64,000 nucleotides of DNA. Source: Pseudomonadota bacterium (GTDB lineage: Bacteria > Pseudomonadota > Alphaproteobacteria > UBA1280 > RI-95). The stretch lies in assembly GCA_016125375.1 (NCBI GenBank), contig WGLU01000008.1:1-64000 (forward strand), read 5' to 3'. The position numbers were made by a program, and so were the translations under genes. Positions 17,736 through 26,827 of the stretch are shown here, piece after piece. The notes under the pieces are model-generated. The model did no database searches. It saw nothing but the letters and a program-made list of their open reading frames with translations, and was not told the DNA's origin. Positions within the stretch are counted from its first letter, which is position 1; every line of letters begins with the position of its first letter.

Positions 17736-18998
17736 ATGGACGTGCGCATCCCCGCCAACCTTGTCACCCGTGGCCTGATGAAGGTATTCGAGGCGCTGGA
17801 GCCCTACCCGACTATGATGGTCGGCGGTGTGGTAAGGGACGCAATTCTTGGCATTGCCGCTAATGATGTGGATATTGCCACTGCTGCAACGCCGGACGTT
17901 GTTATTAAACAACTCGGCATCAAAGGTATCACCACGCACCCGACGGGCATCGACCACGGCACGGTGACCGCCGTTGCCGATGGCGAGAAGTTTGAAATCA
18001 CCACCCTGCGCAAAGATCTGGCGACCGACGGCCGCCATGCGGAGGTTGCATTCACCGACCAGTTTGAAGAAGATGCCGCCCGCCGCGACTTTACCATCAA
18101 CGCCATGTACATGAGCATCGACGGCGACCTGTTGGACTTTCATGGCGGACGGGACGACCTTGCTGCCGGCGTGGTGCGCTTTGTAGGCACACCGGATGCC
18201 CGCATACAGGAGGACTATCTGCGCATTCTCCGGTTCTTCCGCTTTTTTGCCCGTTTTGGCAAACAGGCACCGGATGCGGATACCATCCGTGCCCTCTACA
18301 CACACCGTAGCGGCATGAACCAGCTTTCTGCCGAGCGTAAAACCCATGAATGGTGGAAGCTGCTGTCAGCAGAAAACCCCGTCCTTGCCATCCACATCAT
18401 GGCAGCAACCCATGTGACGGAGGCGCTGGGGCTGAATCCCTTGGCACCGGACGCCCTCACACAGCTACAAACCGTCTTTCCCGCATTCACCAACCCTGCC
18501 ATTCGTTGGGCCTGCCTGCAATGGCAGGCGGAGGATGTGGCCGTACTGACCGACAACACTAACTTTGCGCTCAGTAACGATCAGAAGGAAGCGCTGGCCG
18601 CCCCCTTTAATGTCCGCCATGTGGAGCTGGACCCGGATCACCCCAACCGGACGGCCTACCGGACGCCGATTGATGCCCTGACGGCCCGCTTTGCGCTGGA
18701 CGCGGTGCACGGCAAACGCCCCATGGAAGGTACGCGGGAAGATATCGAGATGCTGCGCAGCCTGCAACTGCCCAAGTTCCCGATTAATGCCGCTCAGATT
18801 ATGGCCAAGGGCATCCCCAGTGGCCCGCAGGTTGGCGAGTTGCTCCGCGAGCTGGAAAACTGGTGGGTGGAGAGCGACTTCCCCAGCAAACGTGCCGCTC
18901 TGGTAAAAATGGACGAGCTCTGTGACGTGGTAAAAACCAAACTCAAAGCCGAGCAGGAGGCCATGCGCGCCGCCCAGCAACGAGGCCGTAACGCCTAG
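17736..18998 (+). CDS. cca: CCA tRNA nucleotidyltransferase
   Basis: About 420 residues. It adds or repairs the 3' CCA of tRNAs. The N-terminal polymerase-beta-like catalytic domain shows MVGGVVRDAILG, the metal-binding DVD in NDVDIATAATPD, and the RRDFTINAMY motif, in the normal class II order. ERKTHEWWKLL-type residues follow in the neck/body. The ATG at 17736 is chosen over the TTG start in the track, because it begins right after the stop of the upstream gene. Its TAG stop overlaps the TAG stop of the convergent C39-like gene within a CTAG palindrome. Confidence 0.95.
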   Translation: MDVRIPANLVTRGLMKVFEALEPYPTMMVGGVVRDAILGIAANDVDIATAATPDVVIKQLGIKGITTHPTGIDHGTVTAVADGEKFEITTLRKDLATDGRHAEVAFTDQFEEDAARRDFTINAMYMSIDGDLLDFHGGRDDLAAGVVRFVGTPDARIQEDYLRILRFFRFFARFGKQAPDADTIRALYTHRSGMNQLSAERKTHEWWKLLSAENPVLAIHIMAATHVTEALGLNPLAPDALTQLQTVFPAFTNPAIRWACLQWQAEDVAVLTDNTNFALSNDQKEALAAPFNVRHVELDPDHPNRTAYRTPIDALTARFALDAVHGKRPMEGTREDIEMLRSLQLPKFPINAAQIMAKGIPSGPQVGELLRELENWWVESDFPSKRAALVKMDELCDVVKTKLKAEQEAMRAAQQRGRNA

Positions 18999-19618
18999 CG
19001 CCTGAGGCCGACCAGTATCGCCGCCTGTGCATCGCGCCGACCGTAACGGATCATCTCGCGGAACTTCTTCTGGGCAATGGGCATATTCACACAATCGGCC
19101 AGTTGCTGATTCTCCTCGACATCAATAAAGGGTTCATGCACGTAAACGGTGTCGGTATCCATGTGGGTGATGACCATCCAATGGGCCTCGATACCGTCGG
19201 CAGTCAGGACAATCGGCACGTACCCTTCCTTGCGGGCTAGTTGTAAATCACTTAAGCCAAAGCGCCTGTTCTCTGCGGACAGACCTTCTTTTTCCGCACG
19301 TGACTTGTCGTGACCTTCCATCATCAGCATGATGTTTTTGTGGCTCTGTTTACGGGTCCAGTCGGAAAAAAGGTCGTCTGTATTCCACAGCCACAGCTGA
19401 ATGTCCAGCCCACGATTCATGGCGGCCAGCCCAAGCGCATGGGGCGCACAGCCGGGGTGGCCGTCGCCCATGAAAATGCTGTTCGCTTCACGCCAGATGC
19501 TGAACTCATCCTCGCGACGCAGCACATACCCGGGGTCGAGCATTTTCATGGCCATCATCAGACAGGCAGGGCCGCAGGTAAACTCAGTCGTTTGGGCGTA
19601 GTAGGTGTCGGTACGCAT
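18995..19618 (-). CDS. Papain-like C39-type peptidase family protein
   Basis: 207 residues, no signal peptide, so cytosolic. The N-terminal TTEFTCGPACLMMAM is the nucleophile region of C39-like proteins, and the His/Asp region appears as EAHWMVITHMDTDTVYVHEP (about 150-170). These stand-alone C39-like proteins are often linked to GNAT acetyltransferases in small peptide-modification loci. Here no such partner is next door. Activity is inferred from the Cys-His-Asp pattern. It converges on cca with overlapping stop codons. Confidence 0.75.
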   Translation of the reverse strand: MRTDTYYAQTTEFTCGPACLMMAMKMLDPGYVLRREDEFSIWREANSIFMGDGHPGCAPHALGLAAMNRGLDIQLWLWNTDDLFSDWTRKQSHKNIMLMMEGHDKSRAEKEGLSAENRRFGLSDLQLARKEGYVPIVLTADGIEAHWMVITHMDTDTVYVHEPFIDVEENQQLADCVNMPIAQKKFREMIRYGRRDAQAAILVGLRR

Positions 19619-19752
19619 CCGGCGTGCTTTCTTCTTGTTATTCCCTTATGGGGGAGCGGATAAAAACGAACCTTGCAGGGGATAACATTGCGCCGCAAAA
19701 CCAGACTGGTAAACTACCCTTAAGAACCACCGACAAAATAGGAAGACCCGCC

Positions 19753-21573
19753 ATGTCCGCACAGCCACACACCGGAGCCGAAAATATCCGTTGGGATTTG
19801 ACCGACCTTTATAGCGGTATCCAGGATCCGAAACTGATGGCCGACGTACAGGAACTGGGTAAACTGGCCGCCGACTTTGCCAAAACCTACAAAGGCAAAC
19901 TGGGCACCAAACTGGGCGCGGCGTTGACCGCCTATAAAAAAATCGACAATCTAACCAGCCGCATTTTTGTGTTCCTGTACCTGAACCAGTCGTGCGACGG
20001 GGCCAACCAGACCATTCAACAGGTCATGGCCAAAGCACAGGAAAGCTGGGCAATGGCCAGCGCCAACCACCTGACGTTCTTTGAGCACGAACTGGCCGCG
20101 CTGGATGCTAAGACCTATAAAATGCTGTTGCAAAGCGACCCGGTCGTTACCCATCACCAGCCAATGCTGGACCACATCCGCGCGCAGGCCAAATACCTGC
20201 TGAGCGAAGAGGTGGAACGCGCCCTGACCCTGCGCAGCCCCTTTGGCCCGTCGGAATGGGGCAACTATTTTGACGAGGTCGAGGCCGAAGTGACCTTCGA
20301 CTTCAAAGACAAGAAAATGAACATCTCGGAGATTCTGCACATCCTGTCCGAAAGCACCGACCCTGCCGAACGCGCCGCAGCCCTGAAGGTGACCAATGCC
20401 GGCATCAAGGACCACATGGCCAAAGTCATGGCCCGCGCCCTGAACGCCACCATCGGCCAGAAGAATATCGAGGACATGGAACGCGGCTACCCCAGCACCA
20501 TGGCCAGCCGCAACATCAGCAACAAAGTCACCGACGATGTGGTGGCCGCCCTGCACACAGCCGTCAATACCGAGGGCGCCCGCCAGGCCCGCCGCTACTA
20601 CCGTCTGCTGGCTGCCCATCTGGGCATGGACAAACTCAAATGGTCCGACCGCAACGCCAAACCCTTTAAAATGTCGGACAAACTCACCCCGTGGGACGAG
20701 TGTTTGACCATCGTGACCGAGGCCTATGGCACTTTCAGCCCCACGCTGGCCGAGCTGATCCAACACATGGTCGACAGTAAATGGGTAGACGCCCCCACCT
20801 ACAAAGGCAAAACCGGCGGCGCGTATAACTACTCGGTCGAACTGCCGCAAGGCGTACGCAGTTACACCTTCCTCAACTATCTGGGTTCTGCCCGCGACGT
20901 CATGACCGTCGCACACGAGTTCGGCCACGGCGTTCACGGCCTGCTGGCCGGTAAAAAACAGGGCGGCCTGATGATGCAGGCGCCGATGGCCTATGCAGAG
21001 ACCGCCAGCATCTTTGGCGAGATGGTCACCTTCAACTATCTGCTGGGCCGCACCACCAGCGACAAGGACAAGCTGGCCCTGCTGATGGGCAAGAGCAGCG
21101 ACTTCCTCAACAGTGTCTGCCGCCAGATTAGTTTCTCCTCTTTCGAGCAGCGCATTCACGCTGCCCGAAAAGACGGGAAACTGACAGTTGATGACTTCAA
21201 TAGCCACTGGATGTCAGTTACCGAAACCATGTACGGCGCCAGCGGCGATGTGTTTGTGTACGAGGATATGGACCACATGTGGGGGTATGTGTCCCACTTC
21301 CTGCGGCCGTTCTACGTGTACGCCTATGCGTTTGGCGAACTGCTGACCCAGAGCCTGTTTGCGGTTAAAGACCAGTTTGGGGAGGAGTTTGAACCCCTCT
21401 ACCTCGACCTGCTGCGCGCCGGCGGCACCAAAGACGCCGTTGCCCTGCTGAAGCCTTTCGGTCTGGACCCGACGGATCCGGCCTTCTGGATGAAAGGGAT
21501 TTCCGCCAGCATCGGCACATGGCTGGACGAGGCCGAGCGCCTGAGCAACGCACTGGGCGTGAAGGCGGCTTGA
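19753..21573 (+). CDS. pepF: Oligoendopeptidase F, M3 metallopeptidase (ordinary copy)
   Basis: About 606 residues. A zinc metallopeptidase that cuts peptides of roughly 7-20 residues in the cytoplasm. The zinc motif VAHEFGHGVHG (HExxH) is at about 389-399, with the third ligand region YAETASIFGEM about 25 residues later. The ATG at 19753 has AGGAAG 7 nt upstream. The 43 extra residues in the ORF track have no support. Lysines are mostly AAA (about 30 AAA against 10 AAG by my count). A second, diverged pepF begins 730 bp downstream with the reverse preference. Confidence 0.94.
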   Translation: MSAQPHTGAENIRWDLTDLYSGIQDPKLMADVQELGKLAADFAKTYKGKLGTKLGAALTAYKKIDNLTSRIFVFLYLNQSCDGANQTIQQVMAKAQESWAMASANHLTFFEHELAALDAKTYKMLLQSDPVVTHHQPMLDHIRAQAKYLLSEEVERALTLRSPFGPSEWGNYFDEVEAEVTFDFKDKKMNISEILHILSESTDPAERAAALKVTNAGIKDHMAKVMARALNATIGQKNIEDMERGYPSTMASRNISNKVTDDVVAALHTAVNTEGARQARRYYRLLAAHLGMDKLKWSDRNAKPFKMSDKLTPWDECLTIVTEAYGTFSPTLAELIQHMVDSKWVDAPTYKGKTGGAYNYSVELPQGVRSYTFLNYLGSARDVMTVAHEFGHGVHGLLAGKKQGGLMMQAPMAYAETASIFGEMVTFNYLLGRTTSDKDKLALLMGKSSDFLNSVCRQISFSSFEQRIHAARKDGKLTVDDFNSHWMSVTETMYGASGDVFVYEDMDHMWGYVSHFLRPFYVYAYAFGELLTQSLFAVKDQFGEEFEPLYLDLLRAGGTKDAVALLKPFGLDPTDPAFWMKGISASIGTWLDEAERLSNALGVKAA

Positions 21574-21598
21574 CAGCCCGGACATACGGGCACATATT
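21570..21598 (+). promoter_or_regulatory. Predicted sigma70-like promoter of the DUF1653 gene
   Basis: Consensus TTGACA, 17 bp, CATATT. The -35 overlaps the stop codon of pepF. A C/T tract (ACTTTTCTTGTCTTTTCCCC) follows near 21610-21630. Confidence 0.5.
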
Positions 21599-21666
21599 CG
21601 GGGAGATGTCACTTTTCTTGTCTTTTCCCCGACCTAACGTGCGCTGTGGCGCGCTAAGGATATAAC

Positions 21667-22125
21667 ATGAGCAACGGTCACCTGTTTCAGACGGGATGGT
21701 ACCTGTCCAATAACGGTGTCTCCCATCACGTCGTCGGTTTGGCCCAACATTCCGAGACCGGCGCGTTCTACCTGCTGGATGCCACTGACCCAAGCGACTG
21801 GCACGTGCTGGAGCTGACCCGCTTCGCCGACCAGAACGCCAACGGCAAAGGCCCGGCCTACACCCTGGTGCAAAAGACCGACGGCAAGGTGTACTTTGTC
21901 ACCCCCGCCATCGAGCCCGGCACCTACCGCCACTTCAAGGGCAAGACCTACGATATCTACGGCACCCTGCGTGACGAGAACGGCCAGACGCTGGTGCTTT
22001 ACCGGCCGACCTACGGCCAACGTGCCCTGCTGCTGCGCCCGCTGGCCATGTTCACCGAAGAGGTGGACCGCCCGGAAATCCCCTACAAGGGACCGCGATT
22101 CTGGCTGATGGGCACCCGCCCCTGA
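21667..22125 (+). CDS. DUF1653-domain protein
   Basis: 152 residues. The C-terminal half is a DUF1653 domain: GTYRHFKGKTYDIYGTLRDE, then 'LVLYRPTYGQRALLLRPLAMF'. The N-terminal 75 residues are a separate module (GWYLSNNGVSHHVVGLAQHS...) with a similar beta pattern, possibly a diverged second copy. No export signal. The biochemical role of DUF1653 is not established. It has its own promoter, C/T leader and terminator, and sits between two M3 peptidase genes. Confidence 0.8.
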   Translation: MSNGHLFQTGWYLSNNGVSHHVVGLAQHSETGAFYLLDATDPSDWHVLELTRFADQNANGKGPAYTLVQKTDGKVYFVTPAIEPGTYRHFKGKTYDIYGTLRDENGQTLVLYRPTYGQRALLLRPLAMFTEEVDRPEIPYKGPRFWLMGTRP

Positions 22126-22140
22126 CACACCCAAACGGTT

Positions 22141-22167
22141 GAGCCTCCCCTGTGGAGGCTCTTTTTT
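22141..22167 (+). terminator. Intrinsic terminator of the DUF1653 gene
   Basis: GAGCCTCC-cctgt-GGAGGCTC plus six T. It is preceded by CCAAACGGTTGA, which also precedes the terminator at 48008. Confidence 0.88.
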
Positions 22168-22189
22168 GTGCAAATATCGCGTGCTTTGT

Positions 22190-22219
22190 TTGACAGCGTA
22201 TACAAAGCATCCCTATATT
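22190..22219 (+). promoter_or_regulatory. Predicted strong sigma70-like promoter of the second pepF
   Basis: Consensus TTGACA (22190-22195), 18 bp, TATATT. The spacer contains a GTATACAAA element like those at 14209, 56345 and 61002. Confidence 0.55.
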
Positions 22220-22252
22220 CCTAAGTATTGGACTTTTGTCCCACCTCTAACG

Positions 22253-22290
22253 TCCCTTTTCTTCTTTTTCCCCTGTTCTTTTTCCCTCCC
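22253..22290 (+). promoter_or_regulatory. Polypyrimidine leader of the second pepF
   Basis: 38 nt with a single purine, the clearest example of the C/T leader found before the cassette-type genes. It is followed by Shine-Dalgarno GGGAGA and the ATG at 22304. Confidence 0.65.
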
Positions 22291-22303
22291 GGGAGAAATC
22301 ACC

Positions 22304-24118
22304 ATGACCAAAAAGACCCTTCCGCGCTGGAATCTGGAGCGTCACTTCGGGTTTTCCAGCCCCTACGATCCGGCTCTCGACACCGCTGTCGACAAGCTGG
22401 TCGCCGACATCGCCGCGTTCGGCAGCACCTACACGGGCAAGCTGAACACCAACCTGCTGGCTGCGCTCACCACCCTCGAAGAACTGGTCACGCGCCAGAG
22501 CCGGGTGATGAACTACCTCAGCCTGTCCAAGTCGACGGACGAGACCGACGAGAAGCTGTCCAAGCGCTACGGCGCCCTGGCACAGAAGGTCGGGCAGGCT
22601 TCGGCCGCGCACATGACCTTCTTCGATCTCGAGTTGGCCAACCTGTCGGACGCCGACGTCGACGCCCAGATCGCCGCCAATGCGGATCTGGCCAAGTACC
22701 GCAGCCTCATTGCGGATGCCCGCGTCGAAAAGCCCTTCCAGCTCGCGCCGGAAGTCGAGGCCGAACTCGCCGCTCGCGGCTCGTTCAGCGCCGTCGGCAC
22801 GGCGGTGAAGTTCTATGACCGCAAGTCCGCGGGCCTGACCTTCACCTTCCTGGGCAAGACGCTCAACCTGGAGTCGCTGCTCGAGTACCTGAGCCACGAT
22901 GACGAGGAGGTCCGCCGTGCGGCGATGATCATCCTCAACGATGGGCTGAAGGGCCATGCCGACGTGGCTGCCCTGTCGCTCAACGCCATCGCCGGCAACT
23001 GGTTCATCAACAACAAGCGCCGCGGCTACAAGGGCCTGCGCGACGCCCGCAACCGGAGCAACAAGGCCCCGGACGCGGTGGTCGACGCCCTGCTCAACGC
23101 CATCCGCACCGACGGTGTGGTCATGAGCAAGCGCTTCTACCAGCTCAAGAAGAGCATCCTCAAGAAGACCTCGGGTCTGGAGACCTTCGACTGGTCGTCC
23201 CGCAATGCCAAGATCACCTCCGGCGGCAAGTCCGACAAGGTGAGCTGGGAGGAGGCGGTCCAGATCGTGCACGACGGCTACGCCAAGTTCAGCAAGACCA
23301 TGGCCGGCCTGTTCATGCAGATGGTCAACGAGGAGCGCATCGACGTCCCGTCGGTTCCGGGCAAGCGCGGCGGCGCCTTCTGCGCCGGTGTGACGCCGGA
23401 AATCGGGCCGTTCCAGCTGCTCAACTTCAACGGCACGAAGCGTGACGTGATGACGCTGGCCCACGAATCGGGCCACGGCTGCCACGACTACTTCGCCTAC
23501 AAGCAGGGCACCCTGCAGTACCATCCGGGCCTGACGCTGGCCGAAACCGCCAGCATCTTCGGCGAGATGATCGTCTTCCGCGATCTGCTGGACAAGACTG
23601 CCAGCAAGGAGGAGCGCCTTGCGCTGCTCATGTCGAAGATCGACGACATCATCAACTCGGTGGTTCGCCAGGCGAGCTTCGACCGCTTCGAGGAGCTGTT
23701 CCACACCGCCCGTCAGGACGGCGAGGTCAGCGCCGACGAGGCTTCGGGCTTCTGGAAGCAGACCGTGGCCGAGTACTACGGCGAGGCCGGCGATGTTTTC
23801 GACAACTACGAGAACATCGAGAACCTGTGGGCGTACGTGGGGCACTTCCATCACGTGCCGTTCTACGTCTACGCCTACGCGTTCGCCGACCTGCTGGTGG
23901 GTTCGCTCTACCTCGAGTACGCCAAGCAGCCGCAGGGCTTCGAGCAGAAGCTCATCGACCTGCTGTCGTCCGGCGGTACCGTCGGTCTGAGCGAAGTTCT
24001 GGCCCCGTTCGGGCTGGATGCGTCGGCCCCGACCTTCTGGAACGACGCGCTCAAGCGCCATCTCGGCGCCCTGATCGCGGAGGCCGAGCAGCTCGCCGCC
24101 GACATCGGTCTGGCGTAA
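22304..24118 (+). CDS. Oligoendopeptidase F family M3 peptidase (AAG-rich paralogue)
   Basis: About 604 residues, colinear with the upstream pepF but strongly diverged. The zinc motif is LAHESGHGCHDY, with LAETASIFGEMIVFRDLL behind it, so it should be active on peptides. The start at 22304 has GGGAGA 8 nt upstream. The track's longer ORF runs back through the leader. Codon use is very different from the neighbour: I count about 37 AAG to 1 AAA for lysine, with C-ending codons dominating. It has its own consensus promoter, C/T leader and terminator. Transfer from a higher-GC relative or selection for high expression could both explain this. Confidence 0.92.
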   Translation: MTKKTLPRWNLERHFGFSSPYDPALDTAVDKLVADIAAFGSTYTGKLNTNLLAALTTLEELVTRQSRVMNYLSLSKSTDETDEKLSKRYGALAQKVGQASAAHMTFFDLELANLSDADVDAQIAANADLAKYRSLIADARVEKPFQLAPEVEAELAARGSFSAVGTAVKFYDRKSAGLTFTFLGKTLNLESLLEYLSHDDEEVRRAAMIILNDGLKGHADVAALSLNAIAGNWFINNKRRGYKGLRDARNRSNKAPDAVVDALLNAIRTDGVVMSKRFYQLKKSILKKTSGLETFDWSSRNAKITSGGKSDKVSWEEAVQIVHDGYAKFSKTMAGLFMQMVNEERIDVPSVPGKRGGAFCAGVTPEIGPFQLLNFNGTKRDVMTLAHESGHGCHDYFAYKQGTLQYHPGLTLAETASIFGEMIVFRDLLDKTASKEERLALLMSKIDDIINSVVRQASFDRFEELFHTARQDGEVSADEASGFWKQTVAEYYGEAGDVFDNYENIENLWAYVGHFHHVPFYVYAYAFADLLVGSLYLEYAKQPQGFEQKLIDLLSSGGTVGLSEVLAPFGLDASAPTFWNDALKRHLGALIAEAEQLAADIGLA

Positions 24119-24133
24119 GCCAATAACGAAGAA

Positions 24134-24166
24134 AACGCCCTGCTAACCATGCAGGGCGTTTTTTTT
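24134..24166 (+). terminator. Intrinsic terminator of the second pepF
   Basis: AACGCCCTGC-taaccat-GCAGGGCGTT and eight T. Confidence 0.9.
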
Positions 24167-24207
24167 GTGCCCAACTCCATATAGTATAGAGGGAAAGGAG
24201 AAGAAAA

Positions 24208-25521
24208 ATGCCCGTAAACCGCCGTTTATTCCTATCATCTCTGGCAACAGGGATTGCCGGAGCTGCTCTGGCGGAAGGCGCGCACACCGTTTACGGCAAC
24301 AGCCCGCAAGAAAAAAACACCGGTATCCCGAAAGAGCTTGAGAATCTGATCCTTTACAGTGGCGGGCAGTCGGGTAATCTGCTCTCTGACACGCCTTACC
24401 ACCTGCGTGGGGGCAAAAGCTGTGTTCTAACAGAAATTCGCCTGAAAGACGGCTCTGTACGCCGCACCCACATTCCGATAGAGGGCGCCCATTTTCCATT
24501 CATTTCCCCCAAACATAACCGCATCGTCATGCTCGACCAATATGGTACGCAAGGCGCAGTGCTGGATATGGACCACCGGCTGATAAAGCTTTTAGACGCG
24601 CCCGAAGGTTACTTTTTCAGCGGTCACGGCTTGCTGCTGGAAGGCACTGACCGGATGGTTGCGAGTTTATATTTCAGGAACCCTGCCTCTATTGCCGATC
24701 AAGGCAGGCTGATGGTCATCAACATAGGCGGTGAGGAACCTGTTATCGAGGACCTTGTCCCCTCTCACGGTTTGCAGCCCCATGACATGGCCTACATGCC
24801 CGGGCATGATATGTTTGCCATTGCCCATGCAGGCAGCACCTTCCATTACTACGGCGTCAAAGACAAACGTTACCTGCGTGAAATTGTTGAGCCGGGTATA
24901 TCCCTCGTCCGCGCTTCCGACCTCCAGCAGGTCAAGTTCCTCAAAACCCCCCTTCCGGCAGAAATCACGCACCTAGATGTGCGCGACGACGGAAAGATCG
25001 TCTGCTGCCTGCAACAGCAACTCAATACCTCCGGCCAGACATCCGCCGATGCGGACAAAATGATTGCCGAAGAGTTCCCCCAGAAAGATATTCTTTTCAA
25101 ACCGATAGAAATGGAGCACGGCCGCCACAGCCACGGTGTATCGTTGAGTCTGCCTGCTCTGTTGGTTGACCCTGACACCGGCGAGAGCACGCCGTTTATG
25201 ATTAACAAAACCCACCAGCGCCACGCACAGAGCGTGCGCTACCACCGCCAGACGGGAACAACCGTTGTGACTTACCTGCTGGCCAACGGCCTGCTGTTTT
25301 TGGACAAGGACAACAAGGCCGAAGTTATCCCGGCATCGGATCTAGGCTTGTACTCGGTCGCATCGGTCGCCGACTTGCCGGATACACCGTACATGGCGAT
25401 TGGCGGCGTGTTTGACGATGTTGCCATTGTAGATATGCGCACACGTAGGACTGTTCATACCATACGGGTGCCCTTGCTAAACGCAGCCCACTTGACGGTA
25501 CGCTCGGTACAAGGAGCCTAG
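24208..25521 (+). CDS. Tat-exported DUF1513-like protein, copy 1
   Basis: 437 residues. It begins with a twin-arginine signal (NRRLFLSSLATGIAGAALA), so it is exported folded, probably with or near a cofactor. The mature part resembles DUF1513 proteins, with beta-propeller-like repeats: FSGHGLLLEGTDRM, PSHGLQPHDMAYMPG and 'IAHAGSTFHYYG'. Conserved His residues in the GHG, QPHD and HAGST motifs could bind metal. The function of DUF1513 is not established. The Shine-Dalgarno AAGGAG is strong. It is the first of three tandem copies, with only 2 bp to the next. Confidence 0.7.
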   Translation: MPVNRRLFLSSLATGIAGAALAEGAHTVYGNSPQEKNTGIPKELENLILYSGGQSGNLLSDTPYHLRGGKSCVLTEIRLKDGSVRRTHIPIEGAHFPFISPKHNRIVMLDQYGTQGAVLDMDHRLIKLLDAPEGYFFSGHGLLLEGTDRMVASLYFRNPASIADQGRLMVINIGGEEPVIEDLVPSHGLQPHDMAYMPGHDMFAIAHAGSTFHYYGVKDKRYLREIVEPGISLVRASDLQQVKFLKTPLPAEITHLDVRDDGKIVCCLQQQLNTSGQTSADADKMIAEEFPQKDILFKPIEMEHGRHSHGVSLSLPALLVDPDTGESTPFMINKTHQRHAQSVRYHRQTGTTVVTYLLANGLLFLDKDNKAEVIPASDLGLYSVASVADLPDTPYMAIGGVFDDVAIVDMRTRRTVHTIRVPLLNAAHLTVRSVQGA

Positions 25522-25523
25522 AC

Positions 25524-26810
25524 ATGACAATAAATCGACGTAAATTCATAACCGGAGTTGGCGCTGCCGCAGCTGCCAGTTCGGTACTGGGGCGCACTAC
25601 GCCAACGGCACATGCGCAAAGCGATATGCCGCTCCATGACGCTCTCAAAAAATTTGTCATCTACGGTGGCGGTGTCCGCGCTAGCCAACTTGTACGCAAC
25701 CCATACCATTTTCGCCGTGGACATTCCGCTGTTTTGCACAAAGTCACACTGAACGACGAGGCAATTACACAAACAATTGTCCGCGCAACGGGCGCGCACT
25801 ATCCCTTTGTGTCCGCCAAGCATGACCGTATTTCCATTTTTGGCCTATATAGCCCGGAGTGCGTCATTCTGGATATGGATCACAAAGTTGTGAAGGCCTT
25901 TACAGCCCCCGAAGGCTATATTTTCAGCGGTCACGGCCTGCTGCTGGAAGGGACCGACAACCTGCTCGTCGGCCTGTACCGCACCAAACCGCAAACCATC
26001 AAAGACGAAGGCATGTTGATGGTCATCAATATTGCAGGCGAACCCAAAATTGAAAGCACCATGCCCTCCCACGGTCTGCAGCCCCACGACATGGCCTACC
26101 TGCCGGGCAAAGAAAGTATTGTCCTTGCCCACGCGGGCAGCACACTGGACCACTACGGCGACAAGGAACACCGCTACCTGCACGAGATCATCAACCCCGG
26201 CCTGACGGTGCTGGACGCCAAGACCCTGAACATGAAAAAGTTCGTCCGTATCCCCAATACGGCAGAGGTTTCGCACCTGGCACCGCGTGATGACGGGCAA
26301 GTTCTCTGCTGTCTGAACCAGAAGCTCAATATTTCCGCCCTCAACAAGGGCATGGCTGATGCTGTGATTAATGACGAGTTCAAAGGGATGGACTTTGTTA
26401 TTTCGGACATGGAGTTCGAGGATAGGAACTATGGCATTTCCCTGCCCCTGCCCAGTGTTCTGGTCAACCTCGAGACGGGCAAGACAACAGACTTCATGCC
26501 GGCCCCCAACCACCAGCGTCAGGGGCAAACAGTCGCATTCCACAGTGCAACCAGAACATCGGTTGTCAGCTACATCCGTTCCGGCGGTCTGCTGTTCCTT
26601 GATGCTGATGGCAAGTCTGAAGCAATTCACTCGCGCGACATAGGCCTGTATCATGTCAGTGGCCTGACCGACCTGCCAGGTACGCCCTACATGGCCATGT
26701 GCGGTTACCATAACGACATCAGCATCGTTGATATGCGCACACGCAAATCGGTTCACACCATCCGTATGGACATGCTGCGCGCATCGCATATAGTCGCTCA
26801 CGAAATCTAA
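25524..26810 (+). CDS. Tat-exported DUF1513-like protein, copy 2
   Basis: 428 residues, with the Tat motif NRRKFITGVGAAAAAS and a likely cleavage after AHAQ. It shares the full core with copies 1 and 3: YHFRRGHSAVLHKV, EGYIFSGHGLLLEGTDNL, SHGLQPHDMAYLPG and 'LAHAGSTLDHYG'. The three differ in the C-terminal loop of about 280-330. The ATG lies 2 bp after the stop of copy 1, with AAGGAG overlapping that gene's end, so they are translated as one operon. Confidence 0.7.
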   Translation: MTINRRKFITGVGAAAAASSVLGRTTPTAHAQSDMPLHDALKKFVIYGGGVRASQLVRNPYHFRRGHSAVLHKVTLNDEAITQTIVRATGAHYPFVSAKHDRISIFGLYSPECVILDMDHKVVKAFTAPEGYIFSGHGLLLEGTDNLLVGLYRTKPQTIKDEGMLMVINIAGEPKIESTMPSHGLQPHDMAYLPGKESIVLAHAGSTLDHYGDKEHRYLHEIINPGLTVLDAKTLNMKKFVRIPNTAEVSHLAPRDDGQVLCCLNQKLNISALNKGMADAVINDEFKGMDFVISDMEFEDRNYGISLPLPSVLVNLETGKTTDFMPAPNHQRQGQTVAFHSATRTSVVSYIRSGGLLFLDADGKSEAIHSRDIGLYHVSGLTDLPGTPYMAMCGYHNDISIVDMRTRKSVHTIRMDMLRASHIVAHEI

Positions 26811-26827
26811 GGCAAAGGAGAAGACCA

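Noticed and set aside
19951-21207. 418-residue minus-strand ORF; also 22247-24061
   Set aside because: Antisense shadows of the two M3 peptidases.
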